This document shows, piece by piece, positions 51,822 to 58,550 of a DNA stretch of 64,000 nt. The notes under the pieces were generated by a model, which was given only the letters and a program-made list of their open reading frames with translations, ran no database searches and had not been told where the DNA came from. This DNA is from a virus. A program made the translations under genes and the position numbers. Within the stretch, counting starts at the first letter, position 1. Every line of letters begins with the position of its first letter. Location: positions 1 through 64,000 of IMG/VR virus record IMGVR_UViG_3300037137_001673; one strand, 5' to 3'.

Positions 51822-51896
51822 AAACTGCCTCCAAAAGTATCTTTACTGGCAATAACTATATATGCTATAACTATGCTCCTACCATTTTATAAAAAA

Positions 51897-51962
51897 AGGG
51901 ATGTAAAGGATTCTAACCTTCAACTTACTTTGATGTAAATTTTTCTTTTAAACTAACATCCC
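51897..51962 (-). tRNA. degenerate tRNA-like sequence (CAA?)
   Basis: Acceptor GGGATGT/ACATCCC and a T-arm AAGG-TTAGAAT-CCTT are present, but the D loop lacks GG and the anticodon loop (ATCAAA between TTTAC and GTAAG) has only 6 nt. Probably decayed or very unusual. Confidence 0.45.
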
Positions 51963-52082
51963 TATCAAGAACAACTCATTTTCAGTGAGGTCAAGATGCG
52001 TCCATCCTTTTACATCTTCACGTTCTAAGCCATTTAACCCATTGCTACGGAAGAAAGAGCGTTCTATCTTATTTAACTTTCC
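51948..52082 (-). pseudogene. open frame without start codon between two tRNA genes
   Basis: About 44 codons with protein-like content (GLEREDVKGWTHLDLTENEL near the end), no ATG/GTG/TTG at a sensible place, ending with TAA inside the next tRNA-like gene as other genes here do. It may be the 3' end of a gene whose start was replaced by tRNA-Phe. Coding is uncertain. Confidence 0.28.
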
Positions 52083-52084
52083 TA

Positions 52085-52158
52085 GCCCGAAGTGTTTGAA
52101 TCGAACAAACGACCGCTTGGTCTTCAGCCAAGCGCTCTACCAACTGAGCTAACTCCGG
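52085..52158 (-). tRNA. tRNA-Phe (GAA)
   Basis: Acceptor CCGGAGT/CTTCGGG, D arm GCTC-AGTTGGTA-GAGC, anticodon stem CTTGG/CCAAG around CTGAAGA, T arm TTTGT-TCGATTC-AAACA. Confidence 0.93.
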
Positions 52159-52161
52159 AAA

Positions 52162-52237
52162 GGGAGATTGACGAGGATTGAACTCGCATGATTCCTTGCT
52201 CCACAGGCAAGTGGCTTACCATTAGCCCACAATCTCC
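52162..52237 (-). tRNA. tRNA-His (GTG)
   Basis: Acceptor GGAGATT/AATCTCC, D arm GGGC-TAATGGTAA-GCC, anticodon stem CTTGC/GCAAG around CTGTGGA, T loop TTCAATC, C73 as usual for His. Confidence 0.92.
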
Positions 52238-52242
52238 AAGTA

Positions 52243-52313
52243 AGCCCTAGGTTAGAGTCGAACTAACTTTAATAGTTTACCGAACTATCGTTCTGCCGTT
52301 AAACTACAAGGGC
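52243..52313 (-). tRNA. tRNA-Thr (GGT), C33
   Basis: Acceptor GCCCTTG/CTAGGGC (one mismatch), anticodon stem ATAGT/ACTAT around TCGGTAA, so position 33 is C, T arm GTTAG-TTCGACT-CTAAC. Confidence 0.85.
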
Positions 52314-52913
52314 ATTTTCTTTTATTTTTATTATTTCTATGTTTTTTATGTTTATTAAATTTTGATGTATTTCTCTATGGCAATTAGAGCATACAAGAAT
52401 ACATTTATTTGCTTCTTCTATTAATTTAAACTTAGATTTTTCTAAACCATTACCACTTATTAAAAATTTTTTTTCATTTTTATTTTTATGATGAAAATCT
52501 AGAGCACTAAAACATTTATTGTATCCACAAACTTGACATTTACCCCCTTTTAAATCTGTTAATTTTCTTCTTATTTTTTTGCTTCTTGTATCTGTATATT
52601 TGTTAAAATTTTTAGCATTTATTCCATATGCTTGTGGACGATTTTTATCAAAGCATTCTTTACATAAATTTTCAGCACTTTTAGACATTCTACTACCACA
52701 AATTTTACAAATCTTTTTAATTTTTTTTATTTTATATCTATCTTCTTCATATCCTTTTTTAAGAGTTAAAGCTCTTTTAAAATTCATTTCATCCGATTGT
52801 ATTCTTTTATTAGAACAACTTCTAGAACAAAATCTCAAAGGATAATTTTTTGTGTGGTATTTATCCTTTCTCCAATCTTCAAAAAATTCCTTACCACAAC
52901 TTTCACAATTCAT
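52299..52913 (-). CDS. HNH endonuclease with multiple zinc-binding pairs
   Basis: 204 residues. N-terminal CESCGKEFF and CSRSC, a second pair CKICGS...CKEC, then the HNH core CQVCGYNKC, ALDFHHKNKNEKKF, CSNCHREIHQ. The last codons (A-L-V-V-stop) lie inside the 5' end of tRNA-Thr. The start is preceded by a long hairpin that can mask the ribosome site (52916-52968). Probably a mobile nuclease. Confidence 0.85.
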   Translation of the reverse strand: MNCESCGKEFFEDWRKDKYHTKNYPLRFCSRSCSNKRIQSDEMNFKRALTLKKGYEEDRYKIKKIKKICKICGSRMSKSAENLCKECFDKNRPQAYGINAKNFNKYTDTRSKKIRRKLTDLKGGKCQVCGYNKCFSALDFHHKNKNEKKFLISGNGLEKSKFKLIEEANKCILVCSNCHREIHQNLINIKNIEIIKIKENALVV

Positions 52914-52915
52914 AA

Positions 52916-52968
52916 TTGAACTCTCCCATATATATATTTACTACATTCAATAATATATATGAGTTCAA
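52916..52968 (-). promoter_or_regulatory. RBS-masking hairpin before the HNH gene
   Basis: TTGAACTC/GAGTTCAA outer stem and CATATATAT/ATATATATG inner stem flank the GGGAGAG ribosome site, part of which pairs in the outer stem. T4 homing genes such as I-TevI are known to be silenced early by RBS hairpins. Confidence 0.5.
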
Positions 52969-52992
52969 TTCTACCTACTGAGTTATAGTAGC
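52968..52992 (-). other. 5'-half tRNA remnant (acceptor strand and D arm)
   Basis: GCTACTA-TA-ACTCAGTAGGTAGAAT reads as the first 25 nt of a tRNA, but no matching anticodon arm or 3' acceptor strand follows; the HNH hairpin and gene begin instead. The radical SAM gene ends at its positions 8-10. Confidence 0.5.
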
Positions 52993-54929
52993 ATTCTTTC
53001 ACAATTATAAATATAGTTCCCATTTTTATAAGAGAACCAAACTACTTCTTCATACCAATCTTCCCAGTTTAACCACCTAATTTTAGAGCAGAGAATTTTA
53101 TATTGAACCTCTTTTTCCACTAGCTCAATTTCAATTCCTCTCAAAATTGCTTGGTAACACTCCCATATATTATAACTTAAATTTAAATTCTTGTCAAATC
53201 CTTGAAATGGTAGTTTTAAAAGAGTTTTATTTAATAATAAACTTTCGTGAAGTAGTTTTTCAAAACCAAAAGTATCTATTTTTGTTAAATAATCTGTAAG
53301 TATCTTTTCTGCTTCTACATAAAACTCATTTAATCTATTACTTTTAATTATGTCAATAAATTTATATTCATCAGTAGGCCACCAGATATTTAACCATTCT
53401 TTTGATTCACAATGAGGAATTTCTCCATTTTGTGTTTCCAATGCTTTTTTAGTAAAAAAAGAAATTATTTCTTCAAAAATTCCTGTAGATTTATTTTCAG
53501 TAAAAATTTCAGCTAATTTTCTAAAACTTATTCCATAAAATTTATTTAGAATAACAAATGGAATTTGTAGAAGTTTATTAAAGTGTAAAAGAGAAATTAC
53601 CCAAGCAAAAACTTTTGCCTTTATCCAGTCTTCTCTAGTTAAAGTATTTGTTGATGTTACTACTAATTCATTTTCAAAAACTTCTTCTACAGAAAGACTT
53701 CCGTGCCGATTAACAAGTTTCTTTTCCATTATATCAAAACTATATTTTTCTTGATATTCAATTCTTCCCATTTCAGCATTAGGGAGAATATTTAAATCTG
53801 AAAAAGTAATTCTGTTATGTTGTCCGTTTTCTATTATTTCTGAAATTCCATTTACATAAGAATCGTAAGTTTCTTCTGGCAGTCCTAAAATAATGTCTGT
53901 AAAAGCATCCACTCCAATGTTAGTTAATTTCTGTTTTACTTCTTTGAAGTGATTAATTTTCATATTTATTCTTTTTATTGCTTTTAAGGTATCTTCATTT
54001 GTAGATTGAAGGGAAAGAGAAATTGTAGTATTTAATCCAGCTTCTGCTAATAATTTGTAAGTATTATAAGTGTGTTCCTTAAAGTTTTTAGTGCTTTGAA
54101 CTGATATTCCTTCTGGATAACCAAACTTTATTTTATTATCTGCTACAAATTTAATAATTTCATAATCTCTTTCCAGCATTCCAAAATTAGAATCACAGCA
54201 AGTTATAAACTCAATTTTATTATTCTTGAACCATTCTACTTCTTTATAAAGTCTTTCCATGCCAAAAGTAAAAACTCTATTTTGTGTGGCAGAACCCCAG
54301 TCACAATAAGTGCAAGAAAAAGGACAACCTCTATTGGTTTCCCAAAGAGCAATCCAATTTACTTTTGGATTTGCTTTTATTAGTGGCTGGAAGATTTCTT
54401 CTAAAAATGGAGATGGAATACTATTTATTTCAAAAATTCTTGGAGGGTATTGAGAAAGTATTACTTCATTGTTTTTGTCTAAATAATTTATTCCGGAAAT
54501 TTCTCTCCAGTTACGATTAAAAAGATTTTTTAAAATTAAAGTAAAAGTTATTTCTCCATTACCAAGACAAGCCAAATTAACTTGAGGATTTTCTCTTAAA
54601 AATTTTTCTACTTTATCACAAGAAATTCCTGGTCCACCAAAAACGGTTATTACATTAGAATCTCTTTTTTTTAATAGTCTTGCTATTTCTAAAGAAATTC
54701 TTGTATTCCAAGTGTATAAACTAAAAAAAATTATCTCTGCACCAGATAATTCTCTTACTGCTTCTTTTAATGGAATTCTTTTATAGATTGGCAAAAGAAA
54801 TTCAAAATCACTTACATTATCTAAATACTTTTCAGCATATGCTTGTAATAATCCTAACGAATATGGCAAATACTCTTGATTAAAAAAAGAAGTATTTATC
54901 TGAACCATTCCTACTTTAATTTTTTGCAT
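52983..54929 (-). CDS. B12-binding-type radical SAM protein
   Basis: 648 residues behind AAAGGAG. N-terminal Rossmann-like cobalamin-binding-type domain (residues 1-150, VFGGPGISCDKV), then the radical SAM cluster motif RGCPFSCTYCDWGS with CxxxCxxC near residue 200 and a TIM-barrel region with LSLQSTNEDTLKAIKR. A helical domain of about 250 residues follows. Such enzymes do methyl transfers or ring rearrangements using SAM and cobalamin. Placement in the tRNA island hints at RNA modification or a host-metabolite role; not proven. TAA stop lies in a tRNA remnant. Confidence 0.85.
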   Translation of the reverse strand: MQKIKVGMVQINTSFFNQEYLPYSLGLLQAYAEKYLDNVSDFEFLLPIYKRIPLKEAVRELSGAEIIFFSLYTWNTRISLEIARLLKKRDSNVITVFGGPGISCDKVEKFLRENPQVNLACLGNGEITFTLILKNLFNRNWREISGINYLDKNNEVILSQYPPRIFEINSIPSPFLEEIFQPLIKANPKVNWIALWETNRGCPFSCTYCDWGSATQNRVFTFGMERLYKEVEWFKNNKIEFITCCDSNFGMLERDYEIIKFVADNKIKFGYPEGISVQSTKNFKEHTYNTYKLLAEAGLNTTISLSLQSTNEDTLKAIKRINMKINHFKEVKQKLTNIGVDAFTDIILGLPEETYDSYVNGISEIIENGQHNRITFSDLNILPNAEMGRIEYQEKYSFDIMEKKLVNRHGSLSVEEVFENELVVTSTNTLTREDWIKAKVFAWVISLLHFNKLLQIPFVILNKFYGISFRKLAEIFTENKSTGIFEEIISFFTKKALETQNGEIPHCESKEWLNIWWPTDEYKFIDIIKSNRLNEFYVEAEKILTDYLTKIDTFGFEKLLHESLLLNKTLLKLPFQGFDKNLNLSYNIWECYQAILRGIEIELVEKEVQYKILCSKIRWLNWEDWYEEVVWFSYKNGNYIYNCERMLL

Positions 54930-54957
54930 ATAACTCCTTTGACTTTATTTATGCTAT

Positions 54958-55028
54958 AGCCATCTGCTAGAATCAAACTAGCATCTTATTTGTACGAAAA
55001 ATTGATTTTATCATTAAACTAAGATGGC
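54958..55028 (-). tRNA. tRNA-Thr (CGT)
   Basis: Acceptor GCCATCT/AGATGGC, T arm GCTAG-TTTGATT-CTAGC. Anticodon stem AATTT/AAATA has an A-A mismatch around loop TTCGTAC. The reading CGT depends on this stem choice. Confidence 0.75.
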
Positions 55029-55038
55029 GTGAAATGTG

Positions 55039-55167
55039 TTATAAAACTTTATTAAAATAATGTTTAATTATTGTCTTTTTTTCTTTAATGAGAAACTTTA
55101 GACTAGCAGTAAAATATCCAAGATAAAATGTCCCTGGAATAATTAAAAATAACCACCAAGGACTCAT
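55039..55167 (-). CDS. 42-residue membrane protein
   Basis: Starts behind AAAAGGAA. MSPWWLFLIIPGTFYLGYF is a single membrane segment, followed by a basic tail. First of a run of small envelope proteins; function unknown. Confidence 0.6.
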   Translation of the reverse strand: MSPWWLFLIIPGTFYLGYFTASLKFLIKEKKTIIKHYFNKVL

Positions 55168-55170
55168 ATT

Positions 55171-55476
55171 TTATTCCTTTTCAGCTATTTCTTCTGCTAT
55201 AACAATTGCTGGACCAATTATATCTATCTTTTTATTGCTTACAGTAAATAGAATCATCACGTCTCCATTTTCACTTCTATCAGCTATGAAACACTTTCCA
55301 GTTTTTTCCCATAGAAGTTTTCCATCTATATTAGAATAAACTTTAATATTCCTAACTAGTCCTCCATTGTATCCAGTATCCTTCTGCTTATTCCACATCG
55401 CCGTTTGGGATGGGTTACAAGCAATAAAACTAAAGACTAGCAGAATTGCTAGAACTACGAACAGGAATTTTCTCAT
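55171..55476 (-). CDS. small predicted lipoprotein
   Basis: 101 residues. Signal sequence with lipobox FSFIAC near residue 20, then a small beta-rich domain. Start overlaps the stop of the upstream membrane-protein gene (ATGA). Probably anchored in the cell envelope. Confidence 0.7.
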   Translation of the reverse strand: MRKFLFVVLAILLVFSFIACNPSQTAMWNKQKDTGYNGGLVRNIKVYSNIDGKLLWEKTGKCFIADRSENGDVMILFTVSNKKIDIIGPAIVIAEEIAEKE

Positions 55477-55742
55477 AACTTCTTTTCCTTCTTTTTGTTT
55501 ATTTGTTTCTTGATTTCTTGGTTAATTGCTCCAAGTGGACTAGCTCCAAAAATCTTTGCTGGTATATACCAAATAGGCATTGTGATTATCGACCACTTCA
55601 TTGTGAAGAAAATCAAATAACCTAGAGCGGGAATACACAAGAATGCGTAAGCCCACCATTGTGAGAATACCCAAATGTCAACCTGAAAGGTTGCCCATAG
55701 GAAATTCACATACGCTAAAAGAATTTCCAAAAATTCCATCAT
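55473..55742 (-). CDS. small membrane protein
   Basis: 89 residues, two hydrophobic segments (YVNFLWATFQVDIWVFSQWW and YAFLCIPALGYLIFFTMKW) and a lysine-rich C-terminus that would be cytoplasmic. Overlaps both neighbouring genes by 4 nt, so tightly coupled to them. Confidence 0.68.
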   Translation of the reverse strand: MMEFLEILLAYVNFLWATFQVDIWVFSQWWAYAFLCIPALGYLIFFTMKWSIITMPIWYIPAKIFGASPLGAINQEIKKQINKKKEKKL

Positions 55743-56215
55743 TTCTTCACCTCTCTTACAAATTCAAATAATTTCATTATATTTTTAATAGGAGAAATTT
55801 TCTCCTCATTAAAAAATTCTTCTATATTCTCAAAATACTTTTTTACATAACCATCTACAAATCCATTTAAAATTACTTCAGAGTTTTTATTAAGAACCTT
55901 TTTTTCATAGATGGCCCAACTTAAAAAATTTGCTATATCTTTTTTTCTTTTGATGAAATTGTCAAATTGAATAGTCCAGTAATCTTTTTTTCCAGTATAA
56001 TGCCTTACTCTAATCCAGCCATTTATAGAAACTTCTTTTATTAGTTCTTCTCTAGCTTTTCCTTCCGTATATAATTTTTCTTTATATTTCTTGTAAGTGT
56101 TTTCTATTATTTCTTTAGTTATTCCAAATTTTTCAGGATGATAAATTATGTCACTGATATGACTATCAGTTGTCATGTCAGTTATTTCTTTATTTTTTAT
56201 CCAATAACCTTTCAC
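55739..56215 (-). CDS. hypothetical protein (GTG start)
   Basis: 158 residues. GTG start overlaps the previous stop (GTGA). Charged, mixed alpha/beta, with a WIRVRHYTGKKDYWTIQFDNF segment. No family recognised. Part of the 56527-55039 small-gene operon. Confidence 0.65.
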   Translation of the reverse strand: MKGYWIKNKEITDMTTDSHISDIIYHPEKFGITKEIIENTYKKYKEKLYTEGKAREELIKEVSINGWIRVRHYTGKKDYWTIQFDNFIKRKKDIANFLSWAIYEKKVLNKNSEVILNGFVDGYVKKYFENIEEFFNEEKISPIKNIMKLFEFVREVKK

Positions 56216-56370
56216 TTTTTATTCCTTGCTTCATGCTCTTCCTTAATTATGCAGTCAGAACAAATACAAGTTTCTTCTGCTATTTCAATAGTAAGAAGTT
56301 TTTTGTCTTCTTTACTTAATTCTTGCCATAACTCTTTACCGCAAGAACAAAAAAATTTAACTTTTCCCAT
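56212..56370 (-). CDS. 52-residue zinc-finger-like protein
   Basis: Two Cys pairs (CSCG near residue 8 and CICSDC near 36) suggest one zinc ribbon. Overlaps both neighbouring genes. Function unknown. Confidence 0.58.
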   Translation of the reverse strand: MGKVKFFCSCGKELWQELSKEDKKLLTIEIAEETCICSDCIIKEEHEARNKK

Positions 56371-56527
56371 TTTTTTCTTTCATTTCTATTTTAAACTCAT
56401 TATTAAATGGAACGAAAACTGAATTAGTGCCAAGAACGGAATAAATCCAACCACCAGACACTCTTAAAATTTGCATATTTTCATCAATTATTACTTGGTG
56501 AATTTTCATTCCATAGATGTTTTCCAT
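56357..56527 (-). CDS. 56-residue hypothetical protein
   Basis: Starts behind AAAGGA, 14 nt after tRNA-Tyr. Beta-rich N-terminal part (HQVIIDENMQILRVSGGWIY), lysine-rich end. Overlaps the next gene by 14 nt. Confidence 0.58.
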   Translation of the reverse strand: MENIYGMKIHQVIIDENMQILRVSGGWIYSVLGTNSVFVPFNNEFKIEMKEKNGKS

Positions 56528-56541
56528 TTGTTTTCCTTTAG

Positions 56542-56629
56542 TGGGCTGGGTAGGACTCGAACCTACGGTGTTTTGTCTGAGACGCTTGATTTACAGTCAA
56601 GGGGATTCGCCACTATCCTTAACCAACCC
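56542..56629 (-). tRNA. tRNA-Tyr (GTA), class II
   Basis: Acceptor GGGTTGG/CCAGCCC, anticodon stem CTTGA/TCAAG around CTGTAAA, long variable arm with GTC/GAC stem, T arm GTAGG-TTCGAGT-CCTAC, A73. Confidence 0.93.
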
Positions 56630-57011
56630 TAAATTCTTCATATTTCTCATATAAGGTAATAGAATTTATATTATTTAATTTTTCCACAGGTATAAAATAT
56701 TCTTCGTCATCTTCCGTTAAAATAAATAGATAATCACAAGAATTTTTTTCAAATTTCTTAGCATAATTAAAACTTTGATTTCCTCCAGTGGTTCTTAAAG
56801 ATGCTTTATAATTGCCATTAGATTGTTTGCTGGTGGTAGTTTTTACTTGTACTTTTAAAAGTTTTTTTTCTAATTCTACAATTAAATCATATCCTTGATT
56901 ATCATTTAAAGGTATGCTTACTGTAATTCCATTACTTGTAAAATACTTTATAGCAGAACCTATTCCTGCTAATCCTTTGTCTTTACTATTTTTATGTTTT
57001 GAAAGTTTCAT
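56619..57011 (-). CDS. PD-(D/E)XK homing-type endonuclease
   Basis: 130 residues. IPLNDNQGYDLIVELEKKLLKVQVKTT contains the Asp and the Gln-Val-Lys of a PD-(D/E)XK core (near residues 42 and 55-57), as in I-Ssp6803I-like nucleases. Stand-alone, between tRNA genes. The start has no Shine-Dalgarno but a TGTAAAGATAA element 4 nt upstream. The TAA stop lies inside tRNA-Tyr. It may cleave tRNA-gene alleles, as family members do. Confidence 0.78.
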   Translation of the reverse strand: MKLSKHKNSKDKGLAGIGSAIKYFTSNGITVSIPLNDNQGYDLIVELEKKLLKVQVKTTTSKQSNGNYKASLRTTGGNQSFNYAKKFEKNSCDYLFILTEDDEEYFIPVEKLNNINSITLYEKYEEFRVG

Positions 57012-57015
57012 AAAT

Positions 57016-57026
57016 TTATCTTTACA
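57016..57026 (-). promoter_or_regulatory. TGTAAAGATAA element on the minus strand, 4 nt before ATG
   Basis: Same element and same 4-nt spacing as several plus-strand genes; the endonuclease gene has no Shine-Dalgarno. Confidence 0.5.
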
Positions 57027-57081
57027 TAAGAGAGTATAATACTCTTTTTATACAGACCGCCGACAAAATTATTTCCCAAAG

Positions 57082-57237
57082 AAAGATAGTCGCTTGCCAT
57101 AGTTACATATTGTGCTAGCCGTTTATCTAACACACCACTTGTTAAAATGGAGCAAGCCCCTTCACACTTAACTAATTCAAAATCTAGTAACTTGTCATTG
57201 TTGAATCAGAATCGCACTTGGGAGTCGACTATCTTTT
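57082..57237 (-). ncRNA. structured noncoding RNA closed by an 11-bp stem
   Basis: AAAGATAGTCG near 57237 pairs perfectly with CGACTATCTTT near 57082, enclosing about 135 nt with further hairpins (ATTCAA/TTGAAT, CACTTG/CAAGTG type pairings). No convincing gene. Directly downstream of tRNA-Ser and probably on the same transcript. No known family recognised. Confidence 0.5.
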
Positions 57238-57240
57238 TTA

Positions 57241-57325
57241 CGGAAGCGCAGCGATTTGAACGCTGAAAGGTTTCACCCTCGTCCGGGTTCAGACCGGATG
57301 GACTACCAGATTATCCCACGCTTCC
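57241..57325 (-). tRNA. tRNA-Ser (TGA), class II, C33
   Basis: Acceptor GGAAGCG/CGCTTCC, anticodon stem TCCGG/CCGGA around TCTGAAC (C at 33), long variable arm, T arm CAGCG-TTCAAAT-CGCTG, G73. Confidence 0.9.
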
Positions 57326-57375
57326 ATTAAGCAATTTTCTTTTTATCTTTCCGTTCTTTTTTCTCTTGTCTTTTT

Positions 57376-57404
57376 ATTATACCAGATTTTTCTTTTTCTG
57401 TCAA
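57376..57404 (-). promoter_or_regulatory. sigma-70-like promoter before tRNA-Ser
   Basis: Minus strand TTGACA, 17 nt, TATAAT, between the GIY-YIG gene end and tRNA-Ser. Confidence 0.85.
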
Positions 57405-57411
57405 TTTTCGC

Positions 57412-58056
57412 CTAAGCCAATTTAATTTTTTTTCTTTTTCTATTTGCTTCACTTATTTTCTTTCTAGTTTCTTCTGAAAAAACTTGGAGTTTTCTTTTTT
57501 CTTTAATTTTTTGTTTAGTTTCTTCCGAGTGATGCTTACCAAACATATTATTTTCTTCACCAATTTTTGCTTCACTCATTTTCTTTTTACTTTCTTCTGA
57601 ATGATGCTTGCCGAGCATACCATTTCCATTCTTCTTTTGTAGTTCGCTCATTTTCTTTATAGTTTCTTCTGAATGAGTTTTGCCTTCATGCGCTTTACTC
57701 ATTTTCCTTTTACTTTCTTCAGAATGGGTTCTTTTTCTATTTGCTTCACTTATCTTCCTTTTATGTTCTTTGTGAAGGTGTTTGTTTTTGTGCCCTCCAC
57801 TCTCAAAATTATATCCATTAGGAAAGATGCTATTACATTCTTGTATGTAATGCGTTTCCCAATAGTCAAGTTCTTTTTCTGGAACACTTTCTAATAAAAG
57901 TTTATCGAAATTATCACTTCCATATTTTTGTATTGCTTTTCCAGTTAAAGAGTTGGAATGTTGGTGACTTCTAAATCTTTTTTTAAAAGTTTGTGTTGTT
58001 TGTCCTATATAACACTTATCGTTTTTTCTATTTCTTAATATATAAATTATTCCCAT
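57412..58056 (-). CDS. GIY-YIG homing endonuclease with NUMOD3 repeats
   Basis: 214 residues. Core GIIYILRNRKNDKCYIGQT, Glu in ETHYI, Asn in NGYNF, then six NUMOD3-like repeats (KKMSEAKIGEENN...). Its ATG lies at the base of a hairpin whose loop holds AGGAG. Located between tRNA-Ser and tRNA-Val. Confidence 0.92.
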   Translation of the reverse strand: MGIIYILRNRKNDKCYIGQTTQTFKKRFRSHQHSNSLTGKAIQKYGSDNFDKLLLESVPEKELDYWETHYIQECNSIFPNGYNFESGGHKNKHLHKEHKRKISEANRKRTHSEESKRKMSKAHEGKTHSEETIKKMSELQKKNGNGMLGKHHSEESKKKMSEAKIGEENNMFGKHHSEETKQKIKEKRKLQVFSEETRKKISEANRKRKKIKLA

Positions 58057-58080
58057 ATATAGTCTCCTATAACTATATAT
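58055..58080 (-). promoter_or_regulatory. RBS-presenting hairpin before GIY-YIG gene
   Basis: ATATATAGT/ACTATATAT stem with loop TATAGGAG; the ATG directly follows the stem. Could hide the start codon in long transcripts. Confidence 0.55.
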
Positions 58081-58088
58081 GTCGCGAG

Positions 58089-58162
58089 TTGCGGATTGTT
58101 AGAGTTGAACTAACGACTTTTTGCGTGTCGAGCAAATACTCTACCACTAAGTTAAACCCGCA
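58089..58162 (-). tRNA. tRNA-Val (GAC), C33
   Basis: Acceptor TGCGGGT/ATCCGCA, D arm with GTGGTAGAG, anticodon stem TTTGC/GCAAA around TCGACAC (C at 33), T arm GTTAG-TTCAACT-CTAAC, A73. Confidence 0.86.
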
Positions 58163-58164
58163 TT

Positions 58165-58240
58165 TCGGAGTAGCTGGGTACGATCCAGCAAGTCTTCGCG
58201 TTCGAAGCGCGAGATTTTATCCAATTTAAACTATACTCCG
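58165..58240 (-). tRNA. tRNA-Arg (TCG)
   Basis: Acceptor CGGAGTA/TACTCCG, anticodon stem TCGCG/CGCGA around CTTCGAA, T stem GCTGG/CCAGC with atypical loop ATCGTAC. Confidence 0.87.
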
Positions 58241-58248
58241 GAAAAAAT

Positions 58249-58338
58249 AAAAGGTGCATAAAATTTCACTGAGACAATTGAGTAATCAATTATCTATAGA
58301 AGCCCCTATCGTAAAAATGATAGGAAATGCACCTTTTT
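58249..58338 (-). ncRNA. small structured RNA / terminator
   Basis: AAAAGGTGCAT near 58338 pairs with ATGCACCTTTT near 58249 and encloses two hairpins (CCTATC/GATAGG and AATTGA/TCAATT); a T-run follows, so it also acts as a terminator. Downstream of tRNA-Ala. Confidence 0.55.
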
Positions 58339-58364
58339 CAGATATGTTTTTAAAGAGGATACCG

Positions 58365-58466
58365 CCTCTATTATATTTTATAAAAGGGCTGGCTCGCAAC
58401 TGCTGAGCCAACTGGCTATTTATTAGGCCCCTGCGGTCTGCCAGCGTGCCGAGGTTCCACGCCCTA
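58365..58466 (-). ncRNA. structured spacer downstream of tRNA-Ala
   Basis: GC-rich for this genome, with hairpins GCGTG/CACGC, TGGCTC/GAGCCA and GAGG/CCTC. No reading frame of note. Could be a processed spacer or a small RNA. Confidence 0.35.
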
Positions 58467-58540
58467 TGGAGATAAAGAGAATCGAACTCTTAACCTACAG
58501 ACTGCCAGCCTGTTGCTCTGCCATATTGAGCTATATCCCC
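58467..58540 (-). tRNA. tRNA-Ala (GGC)
   Basis: Acceptor GGGGATA/TATCTCC, D arm GCTC-AATATGGCA-GAGC, anticodon stem ACAGG/TCTGT around CTGGCAG, T loop TTCGATT, A73. Confidence 0.9.
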
Positions 58541-58550
58541 GTTATTAAAC

